The notes: a model not told the origin generated them from the sequence alone. Counted from the first letter of the stretch, positions 26,724-35,973 are shown. The stretch is DNA of 64,000 nt from Flavobacterium sp. UBA2787 (GCA_002352205.1 DEHZ01000015.1:372001-436000), one strand, 5' to 3'. Numbers and translations: made by a program.

Positions 26724-26740
26724 ACAACTAAAATACTATT

Positions 26741-28462
26741 TTAATTCAATTCTTCAAATTTAGTAATGACAAGAGTAACTGTTGTGCCATTGTTATTTTC
26801 AAAAGAAACAGTCGCTTTTAGTTTTTTGGCTAACGAATGAATCAATTTTAAACCAAAAGATTCGGGATTGTTTTGATTAGAAATACCAATTCCATTATCG
26901 GAAACTTTCAGTTCATAATTAGCATCTTTTTTTAAAAAGGAAACTTTCAATTCCGGATTTTGAATTTTTTCAGGGAAAGCATATTTAATAACATTTGTAA
27001 TTAATTCATTAATGATTAATCCGATAGGAGTGATGGTGTCAATGCTAAAAATTTTACTGTCAATTATTGTTGAAATTTTCAAATTTTCAATACTATCTGA
27101 TTGATTTTCAATAATATCATTCACTAAATCTTCAATATATTCTTTCGAATCAATTCCAACCAATTGATCTTTGCTATACAATTTTTGATGAATCAAAATC
27201 ATTGATTTTACACGATTTTGAGCTTCTTTTACCGCTAAAGCCGCTTCTTTGTCACTGATATTTTCCGATTGTAAATAAAGCAAACTGGATACAATTTGAA
27301 AACTGTTTTTCACCCGATGATGCGTTTCTTTCAACAACGTATTTTTTTCGTCAACCAAAATTTCAAGTTGAGCTTTTTGTTTGTTGACTTTTTTCTTTTG
27401 TTTGATGTTTAAGTAAGCTAAACAACTCAAAATCAATATTATAAATCCTGACAGAAAAGTAAAAATGAGTAATTGATTTTTTTCTTTTATTCTTTTTTGA
27501 AGTTCTTCTTCTTTTTTTTCAGTTTGGTATTTGGTTTCTAATTCATACACAATATCGTCACGTTGTTGCATTTTCAAACTGTCGTAAACTTGTATGTATT
27601 GATTTCGAAATTGCGTTGCTTTAGAAAAATTTCCCATCGATTCATACACATTCCCAATAGATTTCAGCATGATGCTTCGGTTTCTCAAATTGTCAGTTTG
27701 GACTAAAAATTTTTCCGATTTTTTTAGAAGTGTGTCAATTCCGTCAAAATTTTTCAATTTACTTTTAGCATTGATTAAATACGAATAATCCATCACATCA
27801 CCCTCTTGACCGGTTTCAGGATTTACAGCAATAGCTTTTTCAAGAAAATTGATGGCTTCTTCGAATTTATTTTCTCTGATTTTTAAGTTTCCTAAGTTGG
27901 AATAAGTAGATCGTTTGGTTTCAAAAGAAGCTTCATATTCTAAGCTTTCCAAAAAAAGTTTTTCCGCTTCATCATATTTTTCTGTGCTGGAATTTATTGA
28001 ACCCAAATTGATTAAACATTTCACCAACAAATCATTATCCGAAGATTTTTTGGCAGCTTCCAACGATTTTTGATAATAAATTTTCGCTTTTTCATATTCG
28101 TCTGTCGTATGAAACATTACACCAATGGAATGATAAAGATTTTTAACGTAATCAATCTTATTTTGTTCCGCTATTTTAATTGCTTTTAAATATAATTCTG
28201 ATGCTTTTTTATAATCATTTTGAATGATTTCATAATAAAGACCTTCTACTTCCAATGTTTTAACTCGCAGTAATAGATTTTTTTCTACCTTATAGATGTC
28301 TTTTAATTTTGAGATGTAAATTCTAGCACTATCATTATCGGAGAGAACAAAATCCCAAGCTTTATTAATCAAAATATCACTTTTTTGGTTTTGGGAAAAA
28401 GCAGTAGTGATGCAGAAGAAGCAATGGATGGAAATGACTAAATTTCTAAAGCGTGAACGCAT
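26741..28462 (-). CDS. TPR-containing sensor histidine kinase (HisKA_2 type)
   Basis: 573 residues. An N-terminal signal-like hydrophobic stretch (about 8-23), then tetratricopeptide repeats (about 75-300: e.g. EYEKAKIYYQKSLEAAKKS) presumably in the periplasm, one transmembrane helix (about 327-347, LLIFTFLSGFIILILSCLAYL), a coiled coil, and the kinase core. The H-box is ETHHRVKNSFQIVSSLLYLQS and the ATPase has IGLIINELITNVIKYAFPE and DNGIGI. This is the usual cognate of LytTR regulators in Bacteroidota. Signal unknown. Confidence 0.92.
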   Translation of the reverse strand: MRSRFRNLVISIHCFFCITTAFSQNQKSDILINKAWDFVLSDNDSARIYISKLKDIYKVEKNLLLRVKTLEVEGLYYEIIQNDYKKASELYLKAIKIAEQNKIDYVKNLYHSIGVMFHTTDEYEKAKIYYQKSLEAAKKSSDNDLLVKCLINLGSINSSTEKYDEAEKLFLESLEYEASFETKRSTYSNLGNLKIRENKFEEAINFLEKAIAVNPETGQEGDVMDYSYLINAKSKLKNFDGIDTLLKKSEKFLVQTDNLRNRSIMLKSIGNVYESMGNFSKATQFRNQYIQVYDSLKMQQRDDIVYELETKYQTEKKEEELQKRIKEKNQLLIFTFLSGFIILILSCLAYLNIKQKKKVNKQKAQLEILVDEKNTLLKETHHRVKNSFQIVSSLLYLQSENISDKEAALAVKEAQNRVKSMILIHQKLYSKDQLVGIDSKEYIEDLVNDIIENQSDSIENLKISTIIDSKIFSIDTITPIGLIINELITNVIKYAFPEKIQNPELKVSFLKKDANYELKVSDNGIGISNQNNPESFGLKLIHSLAKKLKATVSFENNNGTTVTLVITKFEELN

Positions 28463-28547
28463 ATCACAAATGTTAAAAATTACTTTAAATCAAAACAAAT
28501 TTTGAAATTAGAAACTACTTTTGATAAAAATATGAAAAAATATATTA

Positions 28548-29780
28548 ATGTATCGATTACTCTTCTTTATTCTCTTTGTTTTATTTATTGAAGTCTATGC
28601 ATTTCAAGCCTTTAGAACCTTATCTAAAATAAAATGGGTTCAGTATTCATATGTGCTTTTGAGCGTACTTATTTTGGCGTTTATCATCTATTCTTTTACG
28701 CAATTTGATCGTCGTGTAGGGCAAAATTCGAGTACACTTCTCACTTTTGGTTTGGTGTTAATTATTTATATTCCTAAAATTATTTTGACTTTGGTAATGT
28801 TTGGGGAAGATTTTTATCGAATAATTTCCGGCACGATTTCGCACTTTTTGGGAAATACAGAGCAAAGTTCTTTTCTTCCTGAAAGGAGAAAATTCGTCAG
28901 TCAGATTGCTCTTGGAGTTGCAGCTGTTCCTTTTATATCACTTCTGTATGGAATGACCAAAGGGAAATATAATTTTAAAGTCATCAAACAAACACTTTTT
29001 TTTAGTGATTTACCAGATAGTTTCGACGGAACAACCATCACACATATTTCAGACATTCATTCCGGCAGTTTTGATAATCCTGAAAAAATTCAATATGCGG
29101 TTGATTTGATTAATGAGCAGAATTCCGATATGGTTTTGTTTACCGGTGATATCGTGAACACACACGCCACCGAGATGCATCCTTGGGTTGATACATTCAA
29201 AAAAATCCACAATCCCAAATTTGGAAAATATTCTGTTTTAGGAAATCACGATTACGGCGAATACATTGATTGGCCAACGCAAAAAGATAAAGAAGATAAT
29301 TTTGAAGCCATCAAAGATTTACATCGTCAAATTGATTTTAAATTATTGATGAATGAAAATGTAAAATTGAAAAACGGAACCGATGAAATTGCCGTTGTTG
29401 GTGTTGAAAATTGGGGTAAAAGTTTCAAAAAAGCAGGAGATTTGGTGAAAGCTTCCAACGGTTTAAGTCAAAAGGATTTCAAGATTTTGATGAGTCACGA
29501 TCCAAGTCATTGGGAATACGAAGTGAAAAATAACGAGCAAAATTTTCATTTGACGTTATCCGGTCACACACACGGATTGCAATTTGGAATAGAAATTCCC
29601 GGTTTTATCAAATGGAGTCCGGTGCAATATGTGTACAAACAATGGGCAGGATTATATGAAAATTTAGGTAGATATGTTTATGTAAACCGTGGTTTTGGTT
29701 TCCATGCTTACCCCGGAAGAGTAGGAATTTGGCCTGAAATTACCGTAATCGAATTAAAAAAAGCCGAAAAAGTAGCGTAA
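28548..29780 (+). CDS. Membrane-anchored metallophosphoesterase
   Basis: 410 residues. About four transmembrane helices in the first 140 residues, then a calcineurin-like phosphoesterase with metal motifs in order: HISDIHSG (D and H), FTGDIV (GD), LGNHDYG (GNHD), MSHDPSHW and LSGHTHGLQFG (GHTH). The layout resembles YkuE/LpxG-like enzymes that act at membranes; substrate unknown. A TACTTTTG -7 type element is at 28516-28523. The last residues EKVA end shortly before the thioredoxin-like gene. Confidence 0.88.
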   Translation: MYRLLFFILFVLFIEVYAFQAFRTLSKIKWVQYSYVLLSVLILAFIIYSFTQFDRRVGQNSSTLLTFGLVLIIYIPKIILTLVMFGEDFYRIISGTISHFLGNTEQSSFLPERRKFVSQIALGVAAVPFISLLYGMTKGKYNFKVIKQTLFFSDLPDSFDGTTITHISDIHSGSFDNPEKIQYAVDLINEQNSDMVLFTGDIVNTHATEMHPWVDTFKKIHNPKFGKYSVLGNHDYGEYIDWPTQKDKEDNFEAIKDLHRQIDFKLLMNENVKLKNGTDEIAVVGVENWGKSFKKAGDLVKASNGLSQKDFKILMSHDPSHWEYEVKNNEQNFHLTLSGHTHGLQFGIEIPGFIKWSPVQYVYKQWAGLYENLGRYVYVNRGFGFHAYPGRVGIWPEITVIELKKAEKVA

Positions 29781-29851
29781 TTCGTAAAATATGCTACATT
29801 TGTACTTAATATGTTAAAAAATAGGTTTAAATTTAAATAAAATTTGTCCTT

Positions 29852-30148
29852 ATGTCAAAGTTTGGTGAACTTATTAATGCTCAAGTTCCGGTGTTAATTG
29901 ATTTTTACACTGAGTGGAACGAATCATCCGTAGCAATGCATCCTGTAATTAGAGATGTGGCGGCTGCATTGGGCGATAAAGCGAAAGTAATTAAGATAGA
30001 CGTAGATAAAAATCAGGAATTGGCCGATGCTCTTCGTATTAAAGGTCTTCCTACCTTAATGATTTACAAAGAAGGTCAGATGGTGTGGAGACAGTCCGGT
30101 GAGCTGGATGCAAACACAATTATTGGTTTAGTTCAAGAACAAGTCTAG
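29852..30148 (+). CDS. Thioredoxin-fold protein lacking both active-site cysteines
   Basis: 98 residues with a full thioredoxin fold pattern: VPVLIDFYTEW, then VIKIDVDKNQELADALRIKGLPTLMIYKEGQ with the cis-Pro, and WRQSG. The site where thioredoxin has WCGPC reads WNESS, and the protein has no cysteine at all. It cannot be a redox enzyme; a binding or chaperone role is likely. It has no signal peptide. A TACATTTG -7 type element is at 29795-29802. Its stop overlaps the convergent deacetylase gene by 4 bp. Confidence 0.88.
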   Translation: MSKFGELINAQVPVLIDFYTEWNESSVAMHPVIRDVAAALGDKAKVIKIDVDKNQELADALRIKGLPTLMIYKEGQMVWRQSGELDANTIIGLVQEQV

Positions 30149-30789
30149 TTGATTATTTCACATTGATATCCGTTTTCGGATAAAAATTGAAGCGTTTTTG
30201 GAAGTACAAATTCCAAATTCGGAAATGCTTTTATACTATCGTGAAAAACGATTATACTTCCTGATTCCACATTTTTTACCACATTTTCAAGACACTTTTC
30301 TTTGGTGATTGTTCGTTTATAATCGGCACTCAACACATCCCACATAATAATTTTATACCCTAATTTTCGCAGTTTTCTGGATTGCAAAGGTTTGATTTTT
30401 CCATAAGGCGGACGAAAAAGCTTGGATAGATTTTGGTTAATCGAATAATGCTCAATCATTTCCTCACATTTTTCAACTTCTTTTAAATAGGTTTTATTTG
30501 GCGTATTCCATCCTTTCACGTGATTAAAAGTATGGTTTCCAATAGCGTGACCTTCCGTAATTAATTGGTTGAATAGATCAGGATGTTTCTCTATATTATT
30601 ACCAATACAAAAAAAAGTAGCTTTAAAATTATACTTTTTTAATTGTGCTAAAACCCATTCGGTGATTTCCGGAGTTGGACCATCATCAAAAGTTAGAAAC
30701 ACTTTTTTTTTATCGTTCGCAATGGTCCAAACGTAATTTGAAAAAATGTTTTTTATAATTGGGTTCGTTTTAATCCAGAGTAAATCCAT
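30145..30789 (-). CDS. Polysaccharide deacetylase (NodB homology domain)
   Basis: 214 residues covering one NodB domain: VFLTFDDGPTPEITEWVL (catalytic and metal Asp), HAIGNHTFNHVKGWN (metal His-His), LFRPPYGK, MWDVLSADYKR and IIVFHDS. Family 4 carbohydrate esterases remove N- or O-acetyl groups from peptidoglycan, chitin-like or other glycans. No clear signal peptide, though the N terminus is hydrophobic enough to leave location open. Confidence 0.92.
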   Translation of the reverse strand: MDLLWIKTNPIIKNIFSNYVWTIANDKKKVFLTFDDGPTPEITEWVLAQLKKYNFKATFFCIGNNIEKHPDLFNQLITEGHAIGNHTFNHVKGWNTPNKTYLKEVEKCEEMIEHYSINQNLSKLFRPPYGKIKPLQSRKLRKLGYKIIMWDVLSADYKRTITKEKCLENVVKNVESGSIIVFHDSIKAFPNLEFVLPKTLQFLSENGYQCEIIN

Positions 30790-30804
30790 ACATTTTAAAC
30801 AAAA

Positions 30805-30824
30805 AGAGCCAACTTAATGGCTCT
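30805..30824 (-). terminator. Terminator of the DUF2723 gene
   Basis: On the minus strand AGAGCCA - TTAAGT - TGGCTCT followed by TTTTT, 6 bp after the stop of the 30830-34027 gene. Confidence 0.8.
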
Positions 30825-30829
30825 AATTT

Positions 30830-33800
30830 TTATTCATTATCACGACCAAATCGCTCGAATCGTTTGTTATAGCTGTTGAATGTTTTTCTGTTCTTCTCAT
30901 AAAAAGCAGTGTCTTTTTTGCTTTTTATTACTTGAATCAATGATCTGTAACGTTCTAAGTTTTTGACAACTTCATAGATGTTATCATTTTGTTCAGATGC
31001 TTTTTGGCTTACATAATAATTTAGATTGTCATTGTATTTTTCAGCTAATCTAGTCATCAACTCTTGTGCTTTTTTGGTTTCACCAACATCATAATAACCG
31101 GCAACAAAAGGCTCTAGCAACGTATAAAAACCATATTTATCCAAAGGTAATTTGGTTAAAACCAAATCGATTACTTCTTTAGCTTTTTCTGTTTTTCCTT
31201 CAGCGATGAGTTGCTGCATTAATCTTGACAAGTTCAAACGATAAGTAATGCTGTTTCTTCGGGTTTCAATGTCATGATAAATATCGCCATCACTGTTGCC
31301 CCAATCCCATTTCATTACGATATCATACATTTTATCGCTATCAATCATACCCATTTCTAATTGACCATTTTCAGGGTTGTAGGGTGTTTTAATTGGAACT
31401 AATTTGTATACTAAGCCATCTAATTGAAGATATTGCTTCATCCAAAGAAAATCTTCGTCGGAATCGCTTCCGCCGGTAAAATAGATAGGTCTTTCCCAAT
31501 TATTATTTTGAATGATATCAAACATCATTATACGTGCTTTATAAATAGCTCTGTCTTTGATGTCAATGTCCATAAAGGGGACGATGGAATCATAATATTT
31601 TTCAGAAACAACTTTGTTTTTAATAACTGCTTCTTTATCAATAGTATATCTTATTTTATTAGTTGGGAAGAAATGCACGCTTTGTCCACTTTGCATTTCA
31701 AGTTTGGTATTAGGGTCATCACTTTTAATAAAGTTGATAAAATCTTTTAACTCCCAACGATTTTGAGTAATTTCATTATAAACACAATAGTCTAATTTAT
31801 CTCCAACATATAAACTTCTATCGAATGAAATTGGCAATGGTTCCGATGTATAAGCTTTTGCTTTCATCTGATCAATGTGCCAGTCCGTCATAAATAATTG
31901 TGTATTTACAACTCTAACATCTCTTCGAATTCCTTCAATTTCTTGAGCATACCATAATGGGAAAGTGTCATTATCACCAATTGTAAATAAGATAGCATTT
32001 GGTTCACATGATTCTAAATAACCTTTTGCATTCGCTAAAGCAGTATATTTTCCTGATCTGTCATGGTCGTCCCAGTTTTGAGAAGCAAGTAGAACTGGAG
32101 CAGCTAAAAGAGAAGCAACAAAAACAAACGGAAAAACTATTTTTGGCTGCATCCACTTTATTAATGTGTCAAAAATGGCATAAACGCCAATTCCAATCCA
32201 AATCGCAAAAACATAGAATGAACCAACCAAAGCATAATCTCTTTCTCTAGGTTCAAAAGGTCTTTCGTTGAGGTAGATTTTTAAAGCTATTCCTGTAAAT
32301 AAGAATAATGCGAGCAATACATAAAAACTTTTTAAATCTTTTTTAGAATGATAAAGTAATCCGATTATACCTAAAATAAAAGGCAAAAAGAAGTAAACAT
32401 TTCTTCCCTTATTCGTTATCACATCTTCAGGAAGATTTTTTTGAGAGCCTAAAAATATTTCGTCAATAAAATCAATTCCGCTTAGCCAGTTCCCTTCGTT
32501 GTCATATTTTCCTTGAACGTCGCTTTGTCTTCCAACAAAATTCCACATCAAATAACGAACATACATATAGCCAAATTGATACTCAAACATAAATCGGAAA
32601 TTGTCTGAAGCTTTTGGTTTTTCCACAATAAGATAATTTCCGTAGCCTTTTAAAAACGATATATAATCTTCGGTATCCAATCTTCCTGAGCTGTAAGCTT
32701 GTCTGAATTGCGAAACAATATCAACTAGTTCTTGCTCATGAGCATATTCCGGATCAATTTTAAAATCTACAACATTCGTAAACTCCATATAGTTTTGAGC
32801 ACTTTCACCATTCCACATTCTTGGTAAAAAAGCTTTGTGAGCATTGTGACTATTTTGTGTGGCATTTATAAAGTTGTTTGTGATAACATATTTTCCCGTT
32901 TTATAATCACGCTCATAGTTTGGAGCTTTGTCTAAAAACGGTTCGTCCGGATCTAATCCGGCAAACATATCTGTGAATTGAGGCCCATAAAACAATGGGT
33001 TTTGAGGATACTGCTCACGATTATAATAAGCCAAAACTTCACGAGCATCAGACGGACGATTTTCATTAATAACCACATTGGCATTGGCACGAATAGGCAA
33101 CATCATCCAAGTTGAAAAACCAATAAGAACAAAAAGAATACACAATAAAATGGTATTGTATTGCGGAAGGTTCTTTGTACGGGTAAATTTCAATCCAAAA
33201 TAGAAGAACGCTATTAAAAACAACGTCATGAAAATGGTTCCGGAGTTAAATGGTAATCCGAATGTGTTTACCATAAATACTTCCGTTTTTCCAAAAAGCG
33301 ACATGGTTAATGGCAACAGCATTTTAAAAATAAACAACAAAATTGCTACTACAACAATATTGGCAATGATGAAATTTTTAACGGTTACTGTTTTGTAATT
33401 TTTAAAAAAGTATAATAATCCGATTGAAGGAACTGCTAGTAAAGCCATAAAGTGAACACCAAACGAAAGCCCTAAAACCAAACAAATTAAAAGTAACCAT
33501 TTATTTCCGCGTGGTGTGTGCATGTCTGTTTCCCATCGCAAACCAAGCCAAAATAATAACGAAATTAATAAGGTTGCCATCGCATATACTTCTGCTTCCA
33601 CAGCATTATACCAAAAACTATCGGTAAACGTAAAAGCTAAAGCACCTACCAAAGAAGCACCTAAAATAGCAATTTCATCCATTTTAGTGATTTCTTTAAA
33701 TCGAGTAATTATTTTTCTCAACAATAAAGTAGACGACCAATACATAAATAAAATAGTGAACGCACTAGAGAATACTGACATCATATTTACCATCAGTGCG

Positions 33801-34027
33801 ACCTTTGAATCATCAGGAGCAAACATAGCAAAAAAGGCACCAATCATCTGGAATAGTGGAGCTCCCGGTGGATGACCAACTTGTAGTTTAGCTGATGTGG
33901 AAATATATTCGCCACAATCCCAAAAGCTAACCGTTGGTTCAACAGTTAATGAAAATGTAAGTAAGGCAACGGCAAAAGCGAACCAACCTAAAAGGGTATT
34001 CCATTTATTAAAATTGAGTGTAGTCAT
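30830..34027 (-). CDS. DUF2723 integral-membrane glycosyltransferase-like protein
   Basis: 1065 residues with about a dozen transmembrane helices in the first 620 and a soluble C-terminal part with helical TPR-like repeats. The DUF2723 core includes the luminal loop VSFWDCGEYISTSAKLQVGHPPGAPLFQM in spaced form, with the Asp-Glu pair expected of GT-C enzymes. The human member TMEM260 is a protein O-mannosyltransferase, and Bacteroidota are known for general protein O-glycosylation, so a periplasmic glycosyl transfer is a fair inference. Monocistronic. Confidence 0.85.
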   Translation of the reverse strand: MTTLNFNKWNTLLGWFAFAVALLTFSLTVEPTVSFWDCGEYISTSAKLQVGHPPGAPLFQMIGAFFAMFAPDDSKVALMVNMMSVFSSAFTILFMYWSSTLLLRKIITRFKEITKMDEIAILGASLVGALAFTFTDSFWYNAVEAEVYAMATLLISLLFWLGLRWETDMHTPRGNKWLLLICLVLGLSFGVHFMALLAVPSIGLLYFFKNYKTVTVKNFIIANIVVVAILLFIFKMLLPLTMSLFGKTEVFMVNTFGLPFNSGTIFMTLFLIAFFYFGLKFTRTKNLPQYNTILLCILFVLIGFSTWMMLPIRANANVVINENRPSDAREVLAYYNREQYPQNPLFYGPQFTDMFAGLDPDEPFLDKAPNYERDYKTGKYVITNNFINATQNSHNAHKAFLPRMWNGESAQNYMEFTNVVDFKIDPEYAHEQELVDIVSQFRQAYSSGRLDTEDYISFLKGYGNYLIVEKPKASDNFRFMFEYQFGYMYVRYLMWNFVGRQSDVQGKYDNEGNWLSGIDFIDEIFLGSQKNLPEDVITNKGRNVYFFLPFILGIIGLLYHSKKDLKSFYVLLALFLFTGIALKIYLNERPFEPRERDYALVGSFYVFAIWIGIGVYAIFDTLIKWMQPKIVFPFVFVASLLAAPVLLASQNWDDHDRSGKYTALANAKGYLESCEPNAILFTIGDNDTFPLWYAQEIEGIRRDVRVVNTQLFMTDWHIDQMKAKAYTSEPLPISFDRSLYVGDKLDYCVYNEITQNRWELKDFINFIKSDDPNTKLEMQSGQSVHFFPTNKIRYTIDKEAVIKNKVVSEKYYDSIVPFMDIDIKDRAIYKARIMMFDIIQNNNWERPIYFTGGSDSDEDFLWMKQYLQLDGLVYKLVPIKTPYNPENGQLEMGMIDSDKMYDIVMKWDWGNSDGDIYHDIETRRNSITYRLNLSRLMQQLIAEGKTEKAKEVIDLVLTKLPLDKYGFYTLLEPFVAGYYDVGETKKAQELMTRLAEKYNDNLNYYVSQKASEQNDNIYEVVKNLERYRSLIQVIKSKKDTAFYEKNRKTFNSYNKRFERFGRDNE

Positions 34028-34215
34028 CAGTGCGATTTATTTTTTATGCTTGAATGTAGCTACAAAGAAACTATTTTTTTGTGGAAACGTATATGGCTTA
34101 ACAAAATTTTGTTAATTAAGTTTAATTGAAAGTATTTTTTTTGAGCCTTAAATAGCTCGTTTTTAATCTGATGTTGGTTTTGGATAAAATATTTCACAGA
34201 AAAATCTTTTATTTA

Positions 34216-34246
34216 TTTGCTTTAAATAAAAAATAGTATAAATTTG
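34216..34246 (+). promoter_or_regulatory. Promoter of tRNA-Gln
   Basis: TTTG (34216-34219), 19 bases, then TAAATTTG (34239-34246): a perfect Bacteroidota -33/-7 pair 20 bp upstream of the tRNA. Confidence 0.8.
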
Positions 34247-34266
34247 CACCCGCAATCAAGCGATTT

Positions 34267-34337
34267 TGGTCCATGGTGTAATGGTAACACAACTGTTTTT
34301 GGTGCAGTCTTTCAAGGTTCGAGTCCTTGTGGACCAA
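34267..34337 (+). tRNA. tRNA-Gln(TTG)
   Basis: Cloverleaf of 71 bases: acceptor TGGTCCA/TGGACCA (34267-34273 with 34330-34336), D stem GTGT/ACAC, anticodon stem ACTGT/GCAGT with loop TTTTGGT giving anticodon TTG, and T arm with GGTTCGAGTCC. Discriminator A at 34337; CCA is not encoded. Its 3' end is the left attachment site of the element that follows and remains intact. Confidence 0.95.
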
Positions 34338-34338
34338 C
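34323..34338 (+). other. attL core (tRNA 3' end)
   Basis: GTCCTTGTGGACCAAC, identical to 41258-41273; spans the T-arm/acceptor part of the tRNA plus one base beyond it. Confidence 0.9.
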
Positions 34339-34350
34339 TGCTAAAATTAG

Positions 34351-34388
34351 AACCCCTGTAAGCATAAAGCTTTTCAGGGGTTTCTTTT
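34351..34388 (+). terminator. Terminator for tRNA-Gln supplied by the element
   Basis: AACCCCTG (34351-34358) pairs with CAGGGGTT (34375-34382), followed by TCTTTTTT. It takes the place of the original terminator now displaced to 41279. Confidence 0.75.
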
Positions 34389-34394
34389 TTATTG

Positions 34395-34414
34395 CGTAGT
34401 AAATAACGTAGTAA
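34395..34414 (+). repeat. Candidate integrase arm-binding repeat, left end
   Basis: Two CGTAGTAA octamers 12 bp apart (34395-34402 and 34407-34414), 57 bp inside attL. Matched by CGTAGTAA and CGTAGCAA with the same 12-bp spacing at 41112-41131 near the other end. Confidence 0.7.
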
Positions 34415-34583
34415 TTATCTAATGACGATTCTTAAACGTAAAACTTGACAGGTCATAATTAAATGAGTATTTTTGTATTAATTCAGATTGTACGTTTTTT
34501 AGGCAGTTAAAGCGAGTAATACAATCAAGGAGGCTGACTTCAGTAGCAATAACATTAAACTCCAATACAACCATATATTTGAG

Positions 34584-34766
34584 GTGAATAAACAAATTCT
34601 TAACTCACGAGATGTCATGCAGATTCTTTGTATCTGTGAAAATACACTCCTCGAGATGGAACGAGATGGCAGAATCATAATAGATTTTCGAATAGGTAAC
34701 AGAAAGCGTTATTATTCTAAAAACATTTTTGACTCACTTGCCAAGCTAAGTTCAAAAAAAATCTAA
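34584..34766 (+). CDS. Excisionase-like helix-turn-helix protein
   Basis: 60 residues from GTG 34584. The pattern LNSRDVMQILCICENTLLEMERDGRIIIDFRIGNRKRYYSKNIFDSL in spaced form is the winged HTH of the MerR/Xis-like HTH_17 type. In Bacteroidota elements such proteins direct excision together with the tyrosine integrase. The frame is open upstream to 34503 but has no ATG, so the GTG start is the best visible choice though not certain. Confidence 0.7.
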   Translation: MNKQILNSRDVMQILCICENTLLEMERDGRIIIDFRIGNRKRYYSKNIFDSLAKLSSKKI

Positions 34767-34984
34767 GGTAATTTTTACCGTTAGCTATTAAGGGTTATTT
34801 TTATGATATCCCTTTAGCTTTTTACTTTCTCTTTTTTTTTACGATTACATTTATGAGAAAGTAATATATTTTTAAGTCTTGCGGACTTTTTACAAATTCC
34901 GTGATATTTAAAATAAAATAAGTAATCTATTCAACGGACTTTAGTACAGTGTGTAATGGATTAGTAGTAATAACAAATAAGTAA

Positions 34985-35494
34985 ATGATTAAAGATGATT
35001 ATTATAATGTAAAGGAAGTTAGTCAACTTACAGTACAATCAACAAGGAATGTAAGAAGGATTATACAGAAAATTAAAAATGAAGTAACTGAAAGAATGTT
35101 ATTTCAAGATGAGAATTATAATTGGTATATCTCTCCCCACATAATAAGCCGTTTTAAGCTCCAAAGAATAAGAGCAAGCAAATACTATGCTTTGAGCATA
35201 GACCCTTGTTACAACTATTCTAGTGATGAAATAGAAGAGATATTAGGCTTTGTTTTAAAGCAAATGGGCAACACTAGCTTAGAGATTAATTATGTTATTG
35301 AAAAGAAGAGTAAGAATGGACAAAACCATTTACACTGTTTTGTGAAGTGCAGTAACAAAAAAAAGTTGATACAATGTTTCCGTTTAGGATTTTCTAAAGT
35401 CAGTTATCACCAAAGTGCAATTTTTGATTTGGAAAGTTGGAAAGGGTATATAACAAAATATAATAATGAGATTAAAACGATTAAAAATGGATAA
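34985..35494 (+). CDS. Single-domain HUH endonuclease-like (Rep-like) protein with N-terminal HTH
   Basis: 169 residues. Residues 5-35 look like a small HTH (YNVKEVSQLTVQSTRNVRRII). The rest fits the three Rep motifs of HUH nucleases: motif I strand YYALSIDP (67-74), motif II with Glu106 and the metal-binding HLH at 115-117 (NHLHCFV), and motif III Tyr155-x-x-Lys158 (GYITKYN). No helicase domain follows. Such proteins nick one strand to start rolling-circle replication or transfer. First gene of a three-gene run ending at 35949. The nuclease assignment is inferred from motifs and needs structure support. Confidence 0.6.
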   Translation: MIKDDYYNVKEVSQLTVQSTRNVRRIIQKIKNEVTERMLFQDENYNWYISPHIISRFKLQRIRASKYYALSIDPCYNYSSDEIEEILGFVLKQMGNTSLEINYVIEKKSKNGQNHLHCFVKCSNKKKLIQCFRLGFSKVSYHQSAIFDLESWKGYITKYNNEIKTIKNG

Positions 35495-35792
35495 GATATT
35501 TAATAATGAAGAATTTAAAAAAAGTATGGGAATAAAACAAAGAGTTTTACAACCTTATAATTTCGAGCGTTATAAGGCAGTTAACCCCCACTTAACGGAG
35601 GAAGTTTATAAATTTATAAGACAAAATAGCTCGGAGTGGAAAATATTATGTGGGCTTTCGGTCCATTCACCGTGGGGAGTTGAAATTTTACCAGAAGTTT
35701 GGTGGCTAAAAGGTGGTGAAAAATACAAAGAAACGGACTTCTACAAGTACCGATTTGTGCAAGAACATTATCTTAATTTGACTAGTTGGTAA
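35487..35792 (+). CDS. Element-encoded protein of unknown function (overlaps rep-like gene)
   Basis: 101 residues from ATG 35487, which overlaps the end of the Rep-like gene by 8 bp (ATGGATAA), typical of coupled genes. The frame also has an ATG at 35466. Sequence is mixed helical and aromatic, with a Trp-rich part (SEWKILCGLSVHSPWGVEIL and WWLKGG). No family recognised. Position suggests a helper of the Rep-like protein. Confidence 0.6.
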   Translation: MDKIFNNEEFKKSMGIKQRVLQPYNFERYKAVNPHLTEEVYKFIRQNSSEWKILCGLSVHSPWGVEILPEVWWLKGGEKYKETDFYKYRFVQEHYLNLTSW

Positions 35793-35793
35793 T

Positions 35794-35949
35794 ATGAAAA
35801 CAATCGATGATAAGATTAGGGTTAAGCAAGTTGAAATTCAGGTCCAAAATGACCCTTTGAAAAAACAAGAGTTACAAAAGGAGTTGCAAAAATTACAGCT
35901 TAAAAAAGAGATTGAGATTATCCGCAGACGTATTGAGCAATTAGGCTAG
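35794..35949 (+). CDS. Small coiled-coil protein
   Basis: 51 residues beginning MKTIDDKIRVKQVEIQVQND; the remainder is an uninterrupted charged helix of heptad character (KKQELQKELQKLQLKKEIEI...RRRIEQLG). The ATG sits one base after the previous stop, so it is probably translated as the third member of the rep-like operon. Below usual ORF-length cut-offs. A role as adapter or antirepressor is possible but not shown. Confidence 0.55.
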   Translation: MKTIDDKIRVKQVEIQVQNDPLKKQELQKELQKLQLKKEIEIIRRRIEQLG

Positions 35950-35958
35950 TTTTTTTAC

Positions 35959-35973
35959 CGGTGCGGAGCACCG
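35959..35973 (+). terminator. GC-rich hairpin after the rep-like operon
   Basis: CGGTGC - GGA - GCACCG, perfect 6-bp stem 10 bp after the small coiled-coil gene, followed by TTCTTT. Reads as a weak terminator; could instead be a Rep target. Confidence 0.5.
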
